Of a stretch of DNA of 20,284 bases, positions 19,701-20,284 are shown piece after piece. Both the position numbers and the translations under genes were made by a program. The notes under the pieces are model-generated. The model made no database searches. It saw nothing but the letters and a program-made list of their open reading frames with translations, and was not told the DNA's origin. Origin of the DNA: Botryllus schlosseri. Lineage: Eukaryota; Chordata; Ascidiacea; Stolidobranchia; Styelidae. The stretch covers positions 1 to 20,284 of the forward strand of contig ATSW01013020.1 in NCBI GenBank assembly GCA_000444245.1. Direction: 5' to 3'. Position 1 is the first letter of the stretch, and every line of letters starts with the position of its first letter.

Positions 19701-20260
19701 TATGCTATTGAATTGATATTGAAATGAAGACGAATAATTTCAGCTGACTCTCATCAGGGGTGATCATCAGCAACTAGTAGAGAATTGGGAGGGATATTCT
19801 GTATCGACAATCGTATCACCATATTCGGGTTTATTTTAATTTAAATATATTATTCGATTGTATAGTGTCTTTTCTATTTAATTGTTTGAAATTGAAGTAA
19901 TGGTAAATAGAATGCACTGATCATATCCACCATGCCTTAAAACCTCTCTCTACCATGATCAGGTCGCATTTGAGCAAACAAGCTTCCATAGACATGGGAG
20001 ACGCTGTGTTCGTCAAAAATTTGGTGGGAAAATTATGGCTTCAAACTGCGAAGCACGCTCGCAAGGCCGGATACCTGCAGTCCGCCTACAACGCGCTCAT
20101 CAACGCGCAAGACATGGAAATACCGGAGTTTTGCATTGAACGGGCCAAGTGGCTGTGGAATAAGGTACGCGGTGGATTTATGTGCGCTTCCGTTTACTTA
20201 CCAATTATTATTACTTTAAGGGGCACTGCGCTCAAAAAATGATGTGGTCTCAAATTGAAG
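1..20260 (+). CDS. ATR: ATR checkpoint kinase gene, internal part (23 exons, both ends missing)
   Basis: ATR is the nuclear PI3K-related Ser/Thr kinase that, with ATRIP, senses RPA-coated single-stranded DNA and activates CHK1. Joined exons: 1-1770, 2404-2637, 3492-3687, 4908-5059, 5606-5720, 5777-5901, 6814-6926, 7006-7135, 9340-9510, 10225-10472, 11100-11299, 11637-11703, 12228-12348, 13121-13276, 13746-13981, 14774-14948, 15650-15793, 16311-16463, 17358-17546, 17862-17929, 19056-19265, 19963-20164, 20221-20260. All introns are GT-AG and all junction phases agree. Ordered ATR signatures (LHELYFLPDHP, AYAIQELLKIYDCRD, MDEPDGVAG, ERGSYQRGY) separate it from ATM, mTOR and DNA-PKcs. Domains present: HEAT solenoid, UME, first part of FAT. 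Start codon, ATRIP-binding N terminus, kinase domain and FATC are outside. One frame break lies in exon 6. Identity is very sure; individual boundaries are inferred from splice sites and homology recalled from memory. Confidence 0.96.
1771..2403 (+). other. Intron 1 (633 bases), no recognisable content
   Basis: GT-AG intron in phase 2, AT-rich. I see no repeat shared with the rest of the window, no ORF of note and no RNA gene. It begins with a good donor (GTGAGA) that overlaps the apparent stop codon of the preceding open frame. Confidence 0.85.
2404..2637 (+). CDS. ATR: ATR exon 2: HEAT-repeat solenoid
   Basis: Acceptor TTTTACCGCAG ends at 2403; donor GTATGT at 2638. Enters and leaves in phase 2, completing an Arg codon split across intron 1. 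Encodes about 78 residues including NLDLRLTFNEIFGALASYSL and SSAYLILNRLQQNGALQK, aligning with the human ATR stretch DVRVAFSGNIKHILESLDS onwards. Reading past the donor meets a stop soon after, which supports the splice. Confidence 0.9.
2738..3275. repeat. GAGTC/GACTC-rich dispersed repeat, copy 1 (intron 2)
   Basis: Within intron 2 (2638-3491) many GAGTC, AAGTC and GACTC words occur on both strands, densest at 2755-2935 and 3108-3160 (for example GACTCGGTCGAGTCATG). A block ending CAACTCTGCTTGGGTGA at about 2943-2961 reappears in intron 11 as CAACTCTGCTCGAGTGA. This makes it one member of a dispersed family of likely transposon origin; no clean terminal repeats or target duplication were found. 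The rest of intron 2 shows nothing. Confidence 0.6.
3492..3687 (+). CDS. ATR: ATR exon 3: HEAT-repeat solenoid
   Basis: Acceptor TTTTGTCACAG ends at 3491; strong donor GTAAGT at 3688. Enters in phase 2 (AG|A, Arg) and leaves in phase 0. Encodes YVVSVCFAKTL followed by ALDLLEDVAQLYHLETSTYL, which matches human ATR ALNTLSEIANVFDFPDLNRF in spacing and hydrophobic pattern. Confidence 0.92.
3990..4415. repeat. Inverted arrangement of a ~110-base monomer repeat (intron 3)
   Basis: A + oriented unit at about 3990-4145 (GAAAATAACTTTTTTCC, then TTGTTAGGTTGC, then CAGTAGAGGAGAAGTTATT) is followed by two - oriented units at about 4215-4310 and 4330-4405 (AGCTTCGCTTCTAC, GTAGACAACTCAACAATTTC; CTTCTACTGGTTGGAATTGA, CTAGGCAACTTAGCAATTT). 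The same monomer occurs twice in + orientation in intron 15 (14085-14340). The opposing arms suggest a foldback element or MITE with long, internally repeated termini. Boundaries are approximate. The rest of intron 3 (3688-4907) shows nothing identifiable. Confidence 0.55.
4908..5059 (+). CDS. ATR: ATR exon 4: HEAT-repeat solenoid
   Basis: Acceptor GCTCTGTTTCAG ends at 4907; donor GTAAGT at 5060. Phase 0 in, phase 2 out. Encodes LNITSADLLMPNFKHIFCHA, clearly the counterpart of human LNVNRREILINNFKYIFSHL, then LLFRYLAEEIRLERESLI. Confidence 0.94.
5060..5605 (+). other. Intron 4 (546 bases), no recognisable content
   Basis: GT-AG intron, phase 2. No shared repeat or RNA gene recognised. Two short loosely similar stretches (around 5226-5260 and 5390-5425) are too weak to call a repeat. 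Confidence 0.8.
5606..5720 (+). CDS. ATR: ATR exon 5: end of first solenoid block
   Basis: Acceptor TGTACCGCAG ends at 5605; donor GTGCCG at 5721. Phase 2 in, phase 0 out. Encodes LLNFGALHHHLVSYISVDVN and KAIDAICKVKESSGRK, matching human LLRQDFQGLHNELLLRIGEH and the following helix. Followed by a minimal 56-base intron. Confidence 0.92.
5777..5901 (+). CDS. ATR: ATR exon 6: start of UME domain, with a frame discontinuity
   Basis: Acceptor GGTTTTTCAG ends at 5776; donor GTGAGG at 5902. The first part reads VKKSSSLSSVRDLLHPHFLG in the frame handed over from exon 5, matching human MADYLQPKLLG. That frame meets TGA at 5843-5845. The continuation FFNSQLRSALVIPEEKRN, matching human FFNMQLLSSSVGIEDKK, is in the frame one base back, and it is this frame that joins exon 7. 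The exon is 125 bases where 123 (or 126) would keep frame; removing two bases between about 5837 and 5845 would give a gap-free alignment. No splice choice I tried avoids the stop. Cause unresolved: assembly indel, real allele, or unusual processing. Confidence 0.8.
5931..5945 (+). repeat. Lone hAT-type terminal sequence
   Basis: CAGGGGTTCTTAACC matches the terminal inverted repeat class of the other hAT elements in this window. No partner end (GGTTAAGAACCCCTG) is visible in intron 6, so this may be a truncated element or chance. Confidence 0.35.
6162..6667 (+). mobile_element. Non-autonomous hAT element with transposase remnant, copy 1 (intron 6)
   Basis: Starts CAGGGCCGGAAAAC and ends GTTGCCCGCCCCTG; the ends match as inverted repeats at 11 of 14 positions. 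Flanks ATTTATGG and TTTTATAG agree at 6 of 8 positions, a fair decayed hAT target duplication. Inside, 6311-6370 translates to a stretch with YICEQTFSTM and NKTRLRS, characteristic of the C-terminal dimerisation region of hAT transposases. A little upstream (about 6272-6306), in a different frame, KFANLRKMVMKL is the preceding segment, so the coding piece is frame-shifted and dead. A related element is in intron 12. Confidence 0.85.
6814..6926 (+). CDS. ATR: ATR exon 7: UME domain
   Basis: Acceptor GAATTTCAG ends at 6813; donor GTAAGT at 6927. Phase 0 in, phase 2 out. Encodes IIESLTCLLKLMKSKDVTAV and RVKIINTLCIAQQLFKLS; human counterpart LNSLMSLMKLMGPKHVSSVR. The UME domain is a helical region shared by UVSB, MEI-41 and ESR1-type kinases. 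Confidence 0.95.
7006..7135 (+). CDS. ATR: ATR exon 8: end of UME domain
   Basis: Acceptor CTATGCTTAG ends at 7005; donor GTTAGT at 7136. Phase 2 in, phase 0 out. Encodes SSWYDICCTAWNAFVRRVDT and GCLGPLLSHITVTILPLLDI, very close to human ELCCRAWDCFVRCL and CLGSLLSHVIVALLPLIHI. The intron before it is only 79 bases; the intron after it (2204 bases) is the longest in the window and holds a hAT element. Confidence 0.96.
7153..8990 (+). mobile_element. hAT-type element, 1.8 kb, no transposase seen (intron 8)
   Basis: Starts CAGTGGTACTTAACCTT and ends AAGGTTAAGAACCACTG, inverted repeats with one mismatch in 17; similarity continues inward to CTCCAGCG(C/T)CCCC. Flanks ACGTAAAC and ACATAACA agree at 5 of 8 positions. 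Subterminal G/C-rich blocks (GGGGGCG at 7210-7240 and 8926-8935) are typical of such elements. No frame resembling a transposase or any known protein was found; the longest open frame (7793-8155, - strand, 120 codons) has no recognisable domain. The interior at 7900-8400 is less AT-rich than surrounding intron and may be a nested insertion. Confidence 0.8.
9052..9175 (+). repeat. Double-hairpin repeat, copy a (intron 8)
   Basis: Shares with three other copies a core of CCCGAATATTTTCGGCTGAC, then a variable loop, then GTCAGCAACTAGT. Hairpin 1: CCGAA (9079-9083) with TTCGG (9088-9092). Hairpin 2: GCTGAC (9092-9097) with GTCAGC (9115-9120), with an inner ACTC/GGGT helix. The remaining part of intron 8 after it (9176-9339) shows nothing. 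Confidence 0.75.
9340..9510 (+). CDS. ATR: ATR exon 9: solenoid with LHELYFLPDHP signature
   Basis: Acceptor TTGGACTTTAG ends at 9339; donor GTGGGG at 9511. Phase 0 both sides, 57 codons. Encodes VTAILSYLVVERISDTSDHL then HELYFLPDHPLLREI; human AAIFHYLIIENRDAVQDFLH then EIYFLPDHPELKKI. This is one of the most conserved non-kinase segments of ATR and decides the identification. Confidence 0.97.
9575..9965. repeat. CTTCTACTT-rich repeat (intron 9)
   Basis: Contains ACTTCTACTT-type words at 9592-9604, 9891-9901 and 9912-9925, the last with ACTCGAGTAG. Similar words occur in intron 15 at about 14530-14745. Likely one dispersed family, but alignment between the two is patchy and no ends are visible. 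Low confidence. Confidence 0.35.
10071..10190 (+). repeat. Double-hairpin repeat, copy b (intron 9, next to exon 10)
   Basis: Core CCCGAATATTTTCGGCTGAC at 10099-10118. Hairpin 1: CCGAA (10100-10104) with TTCGG (10109-10113). Hairpin 2: GCTGAC (10113-10118) with GTCAGC (10136-10141), extended by a perfect inner GCCC/GGGC helix (10119-10122 with 10128-10131). Begins CAATTGAATAGTATATT. Ends about 35 bases before the exon 10 acceptor. Confidence 0.8.
10225..10472 (+). CDS. ATR: ATR exon 10: HEAT repeats, GAIDPDR signature
   Basis: Acceptor CTGCGCGCAG ends at 10224; donor GTAGGC at 10473. Phase 0 in, phase 2 out. Encodes EVRVHALTKLRMTLKERQ, then LVSKLLLGCRDLNKAVRLLC and GLIGAIDPDR; human DVRIHALTSLKETLYKNQ, LVTVLLKGCQDANSQARLLC and GELGAIDPGR. 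A short loop (about HHATTGQDSSDE) differs from human. Confidence 0.97.
10473..11099 (+). other. Intron 10 (627 bases), no recognisable content
   Basis: GT-AG intron, phase 2. AT-rich; no repeat shared with the rest of the window could be supported. CAGTGGGG near 10660 vaguely recalls a hAT end but has no partner. Confidence 0.75.
11100..11299 (+). CDS. ATR: ATR exon 11: solenoid, AYAIQELLKIYDCRD signature
   Basis: Acceptor TTTGTTTTCCAG ends at 11099; donor GTGTGT at 11300. Phase 2 in, phase 1 out. Encodes FAFHLISQLVKAFLAAKPID and ISAYAIQELLKIYDCRDG; human FAYGLLMELTRAYLAYADNS and SAAYAIQELLSIYDCREM. Confidence 0.97.
11340..11525. repeat. GAGTC/GACTC-rich dispersed repeat, copy 2 (intron 11)
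   Basis: Occupies most of intron 11 (11300-11636). Contains CCGAGTCACAAGTCAATC, GACTCGAGTCAAGTCCGTG and CAACTCTGCTCGAGTGA, the last shared with copy 1 in intron 2 in the same order relative to a GTCC(A/G)-rich block. No ends defined. Confidence 0.6.
11637..11703 (+). CDS. ATR: ATR exon 12 (67 bases): FPExVREILEPH motif
   Basis: Short exon. Acceptor ATATCGCGCAG ends at 11636; donor GTAATC at 11704. Phase 1 in, phase 2 out. Encodes GRRLWRKFPECIREVLEPHH; human GHQLWRRFPEHVREILEPHL. A second AG four bases downstream (11639-11640) would break the frame and is not used in this model. Confidence 0.94.
11899..12198 (+). mobile_element. Non-autonomous hAT element with transposase remnant, copy 2 (intron 12)
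   Basis: Starts CAGGGGCGGGCAAC and ends GTTGCCCGCCCCTG, a perfect 14-bp terminal inverted repeat. Flanks TATTAAGT and TACTAGAC agree at only 4 of 8 positions. At 11969-12028 it reads YICEHAFSTLNINKTK before a stop; at 12063-12122, another frame reads TSDMQPVLEELVDNLDQPLM, the next part of a hAT transposase C terminus. Same family as 6162-6667, with a shared TTAATAAATT(C/T)ATTAAA near the 3' side. It ends 29 bases before exon 13, leaving just room for the polypyrimidine tract. Intron sequence at 11704-11898 shows nothing identifiable. Confidence 0.88.
12228..12348 (+). CDS. ATR: ATR exon 13: solenoid
   Basis: Acceptor TTTCTCTTTTCAG ends at 12227; donor GTACTT at 12349. Phase 2 in, phase 0 out. 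Encodes RYLLKKKEWLLENLKQPVLF and MTFRDWAGMYCSLLMQM; human counterpart includes VKKPIYLSKLGSNFAEWSAS and WAGYLITKV. It lies 29 bases downstream of a hAT element. Confidence 0.93.
12349..13120 (+). other. Intron 13 (772 bases), possible decayed repeat at about 12720-13015
   Basis: Contains TCCTCCTTTTTT (12749), ATGTCCCCCTTTTT (12779), TACCCTCTTTT (12963) and ATATGGTAACCCTAC (12986), pyrimidine words that recall the edges of common animal DNA repeats. No inverted ends or duplication found, and no second copy in the window. The rest is unremarkable AT-rich intron. Confidence 0.35.
13121..13276 (+). CDS. ATR: ATR exon 14: solenoid
   Basis: Acceptor GGTTCGTTTCAG ends at 13120; donor GTAAAA at 13277. 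Phase 0 both sides, 52 codons. Encodes ARTASKVFHACSAVTRNDIN and TALFLMPHTTLQALLHTNHA; human DLASKIFTCCSIMMKHDFKV and TIYLLPHILVYVLLGCNQED. Confidence 0.95.
13365..13610 (+). mobile_element. hAT-type MITE, 246 bases (intron 14)
   Basis: Starts CAATGGTTCTTAACC and ends GGTTAAGAACTCCTG (inverted match at 12 of 15). Flanked by AGCTAGAC and AGCCAGAC, an 8-bp target duplication with one mismatch and with the CTAG centre favoured by hAT elements. No coding capacity. The best-preserved insertion signature in the window. Confidence 0.88.
13746..13981 (+). CDS. ATR: ATR exon 15: pre-FAT helix with a lineage-specific polar insert
   Basis: Acceptor ATCTATTCAG ends at 13745; donor GTTTGA at 13982. Phase 0 in, phase 2 out. 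Encodes VLTILEQTDQ, then a polar stretch rich in Gln, Ser, Asn and His (about residues 9-40 of the exon), then LLQLSAQAVFSALDHVTRWL; human CQLSTQTVFSMLDHLTQWA. The polar part is some 20 residues longer than in human ATR as I recall it. The donor is weak (GTTTGA) but is the one that keeps phase with exon 16. Confidence 0.9.
14085..14340 (+). repeat. Two tandem monomers of the intron 3 repeat (intron 15)
   Basis: Unit 1 (about 14085-14195): GAAAATAACTTTAC, AAAATTGTTAGGTTGGCTAA, GTAGAAGCGAAACTATT. Unit 2 (about 14220-14340): GAGAAATAACTTTTTTC, GAAACTGTCAAGTTGTCTAA, CAGTCGAAGCGAAGTTAT. Period about 135 bases. The complement of unit 2 is recognisable at 4215-4310 in intron 3. Confidence 0.65.
14530..14745. 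repeat. CTTCTACTT-rich repeat, second locus (intron 15)
   Basis: Holds TTCTACTTGGAGTAACTTT, GACTACTTCTTGCAAAGTAG and TTACTTTTACTTCTACTTG, resembling the block in intron 9. Ends close to the exon 16 acceptor, so this pyrimidine-rich sequence may contribute to splice-site context. Low confidence as a defined element. Confidence 0.35.
14774..14948 (+). CDS. ATR: ATR exon 16: start of FAT domain
   Basis: Acceptor CTCGCTTTCCAG ends at 14773. Two donors three bases apart keep frame: GTGGTA at 14946 and the stronger GTAAGG at 14949, so one Val may be optional. Phase 2 in, phase 0 out. Encodes VKAFLGRIPQLLLAQASFRC and RAYRRALLHYEAHLRGK; human VTRFLDLIPQDTLAVASFRS and KAYTRAVMHFESFITEK, the first TPR-like units of FAT. 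Confidence 0.93.
14949..15649 (+). other. Intron 16 (about 700 bases), no recognisable content
   Basis: GT-AG intron, phase 0. No terminal inverted repeats, RNA gene or shared repeat recognised. Confidence 0.75.
15650..15793 (+). CDS. ATR: ATR exon 17: FAT domain, EPDGVAG motif
   Basis: Acceptor TTGCTCTTGTACAG ends at 15649; donor GTTCGT at 15794. Phase 0 both sides, 48 codons. Encodes NFLQQIFVEMDEPDGVAGIA and AVRSARPTLSIQIKQLESTG; human FLQKLYAAMHEPDGVAGVSA and RKAEPSLKEQILEHESLG. Confidence 0.97.
15951..16262 (+). mobile_element. 3'-truncated hAT-type element (intron 17)
   Basis: Starts CAGCGGTTCTCAAGCGC, a hAT-type end. Interior aligns with the first part of the element at 18222: CAACGCTGCAAGTATCGTAC and AAAACTGTTTAAAAATACC here against CACAATGCTGCAAGAGTTGT and GAAACTGTTTGAAAGCAAC there, followed by GTGAAA..TAAG..(A/G)CTTTTTA in both. 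Similarity fades near 16262, about 50 bases before exon 18; the right end is not seen. The rest of intron 17 (15794-16310) shows nothing. Confidence 0.65.
16311..16463 (+). CDS. ATR: ATR exon 18: FAT domain TPR-like repeat
   Basis: Acceptor TTTTCCGTTTAG ends at 16310; donor GTGCGT at 16464. Phase 0 both sides, 51 codons. Encodes DACACYAHAIERNPGDLRAI and CLMNLGQLSTATCLMDG; human DATACYDRAIQLEPDQIIHY and SMLGLGQLSTVITQVNG. Confidence 0.96.
16480..16520 (+). repeat. CAGGGCTGTGGAGTCGG repeat end (intron 18)
   Basis: CAGGGCTGTGGAGTCGG followed by TGACTCCAAC is a word string I recognise as the edge of a dispersed GGAGTCGG repeat found in several animal genomes. Scattered GACTCC at 17190-17250 could be the other side, in which case the MITE at 16786 would be nested inside it. 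No matching right end seen. Confidence 0.3.
16786..17126 (+). mobile_element. hAT-type MITE, 341 bases (intron 18)
   Basis: Starts CAGTGTTTCTTAACC; the right end TATAAGCACCCCTG is a degenerate inverted copy (9 of 14). Flanks TTTCAGTA and TTCTAGTA agree at 6 of 8 positions, the right one having the CTAG centre typical of hAT targets. No coding capacity. Confidence 0.7.
17358..17546 (+). CDS. ATR: ATR exon 19: FAT domain, EAAWxLxxWD motif
   Basis: Acceptor AAATTACAATCAG ends at 17357; donor GTGAGA at 17547. Phase 0 both sides, 63 codons. Encodes ESFRIEAAWRLGRWDSLDKY and WNARLGQLLLVVKEKRWDQF; human NTYRVEAAWKLSQWDLVENY and WSVRLGQLLLSAKKRDITAF. Confidence 0.97.
17665..17770 (-). repeat. Double-hairpin repeat, copy d, reverse orientation (intron 19)
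   Basis: Reverse complement reads AAACCCGAATATTTTCG, then CTGTC ... GACAG, then CTACTAGTAGAGAATTG and AAGAACATTGTATATCACC. On the + strand, stem arms are 17710-17714 with 17725-17729, and 17731-17734 with 17739-17742. Stem 2 reads CTGTC/GACAG where copies a and b have CTGAC/GTCAG, a compensatory base-pair change. Confidence 0.75.
17862..17929 (+). CDS. ATR: ATR exon 20 (68 bases): FAT domain, ERGSYQRGY motif
   Basis: Acceptor TGTTTTACGCAG ends at 17861; donor GTATAT at 17930. Phase 0 in, phase 2 out. Encodes PLSAATMERGSYQRG; human PLSAASFERGSYQRGYEYI. The Gly codon is completed by the first base of exon 21, restoring GYKAIIRLHML against GYEYIVRLHML. Confidence 0.95.
18222..18978 (+). mobile_element. 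hAT-type non-autonomous element, 757 bases (intron 20)
   Basis: Perfect 15-bp terminal inverted repeat: CAGTGGTTCTCAACC at the left, GGTTGAGAACCACTG at the right. The flanking 8-mers (TCTTACAG and ATCGACTA) do not match, so the target duplication has decayed or one end is displaced. Interior related to the truncated element at 15951. No transposase-like frame recognised. The rest of intron 20 (17930-19055) shows nothing else. Confidence 0.8.
19056..19265 (+). CDS. ATR: ATR exon 21: FAT domain
   Basis: Acceptor CTCCACATTCAG ends at 19055; donor GTGATA at 19266. Phase 2 both sides. Encodes YKAIIRLHMLTELEDITEKL, later FKTREPILCLQRAVLDLLER; human YEYIVRLHMLCELEHSIKPL and YRAKEPILALRRALLSLNKR. 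Confidence 0.96.
19704..19860 (+). repeat. Double-hairpin repeat, copy c, possibly full length (intron 21)
   Basis: Core GACGAATAATTTCAGCTGAC ... ATCAGCAACTAGTAG; stem 2 is GCTGAC (19743-19748) with ATCAGC (19766-19771), stem 1 decayed. It ends AATATATTATTCGATTG, whose reverse complement matches the start of copy b (CAATTGAATAGTATATT) at 15 of 17 positions, and TA is present at both outer edges. This would fit a short MITE with terminal inverted repeats and a TA target. The first part of intron 21 (19266-19703) shows nothing identifiable. Confidence 0.65.
19963..20164 (+). CDS. ATR: ATR exon 22: FAT domain, ARKAGxxxxAYNALxNA motif
   Basis: Acceptor ACCATGATCAG ends at 19962; donor GTACGC at 20165. 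Phase 2 in, phase 0 out. Encodes GKLWLQTAKHARKAGYLQSA and EFCIERAKWLWNK; human GECWLQSARVARKAGHHQTA and ELYVERAKWLWSK. Coding frame stays open beyond the donor, so retention of the next intron would not truncate at once. Confidence 0.96.
20221..20260 (+). CDS. ATR: ATR exon 23 (40-base micro-exon): FAT domain
   Basis: Acceptor ATTATTACTTTAAG ends at 20220; donor GTAAAA at 20261. Phase 0 in, phase 1 out. Encodes GHCAQKMMWSQIE, which fits human GDVHQALIVLQKGVE right after WLWSK. The intron before it is 56 bases, the same length as intron 5. In human ATR the autophosphorylated Thr1989 lies about ten residues further on, so the equivalent would be just outside the window. Weaker than the other exons because it is so short. 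Confidence 0.75.
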
Positions 20261-20284
20261 GTAAAAACGTACAAAATTTTTTGG

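Noticed and set aside
19266-19716. Open frames in intron 21 as additional ATR exons
   Set aside because: Exon 21 joins exon 22 in phase with a continuous ATR alignment; no gap remains to fill.
1-20284. CRISPR arrays, operons, bacterial promoters or an undescribed multi-gene system
   Set aside because: The window is a single split eukaryotic gene with repeat-laden introns; no regularly spaced repeats with unique spacers and no second gene were found.

Overview
The window is a stretch of nuclear DNA from a metazoan, carrying the middle part of one intron-rich gene on the + strand. The gene encodes the DNA-damage checkpoint kinase ATR (mei-41/Mec1/Rad3 family, a PIKK). Twenty-three exons can be placed between position 1 and 20260. 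All introns are GT-AG, and the phase of each junction agrees with its partner at every junction. The exons carry ATR signatures in the correct order, among them LHELYFLPDHP, GAIDPDR, AYAIQELLKIYDCRD, MDEPDGVAG, RIEAAWRLGRWD, ERGSYQRGY and ERAKWLWNK. Divergence from vertebrate ATR (compared from memory) is large, introns are 56 to 2204 bases, and introns are AT-rich and full of repeats. This suggests a fast-evolving invertebrate, perhaps a tunicate, but the sequence does not prove the phylum.

Layout: positions 1-1770 are one very long exon, open at the left edge and encoding helical-repeat sequence corresponding roughly to human ATR residues 400-830. Exons 2-5 (2404-5720) continue the HEAT-repeat solenoid. 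Exons 6-8 (5777-7135) hold the UME domain. Exons 9-15 (9340-13981) hold the second solenoid. Exons 16-23 (14774-20260) hold the first half or more of the FAT domain. The start codon, the ATRIP-binding N terminus, the end of FAT, the kinase domain and FATC lie outside the window. About 1,737 residues are encoded here.

Exon 6 has a reading-frame discontinuity: its length is not compatible with the frames of its neighbours and an in-frame TGA falls in the UME domain. It needs checking against reads, since it is the only defect seen in an otherwise intact gene.

The introns are a graveyard of non-autonomous DNA transposons. At least six hAT-type elements (CAGTGGTTCTTAACC- or CAGGGGCGGGCAAC-type ends, some with recognisable 8-bp target duplications) can be delimited, and two of them hold a decayed C-terminal piece of hAT transposase. 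A short repeat present four times (three + and one - orientation) has two adjacent hairpins whose stems vary in a compensatory way. Two other families are GAGTC/GACTC-rich repeats (introns 2 and 11) and a monomer repeat seen in introns 3 and 15. No second host gene, RNA gene, CRISPR or bacterial feature was found, and I saw no new multi-gene system.
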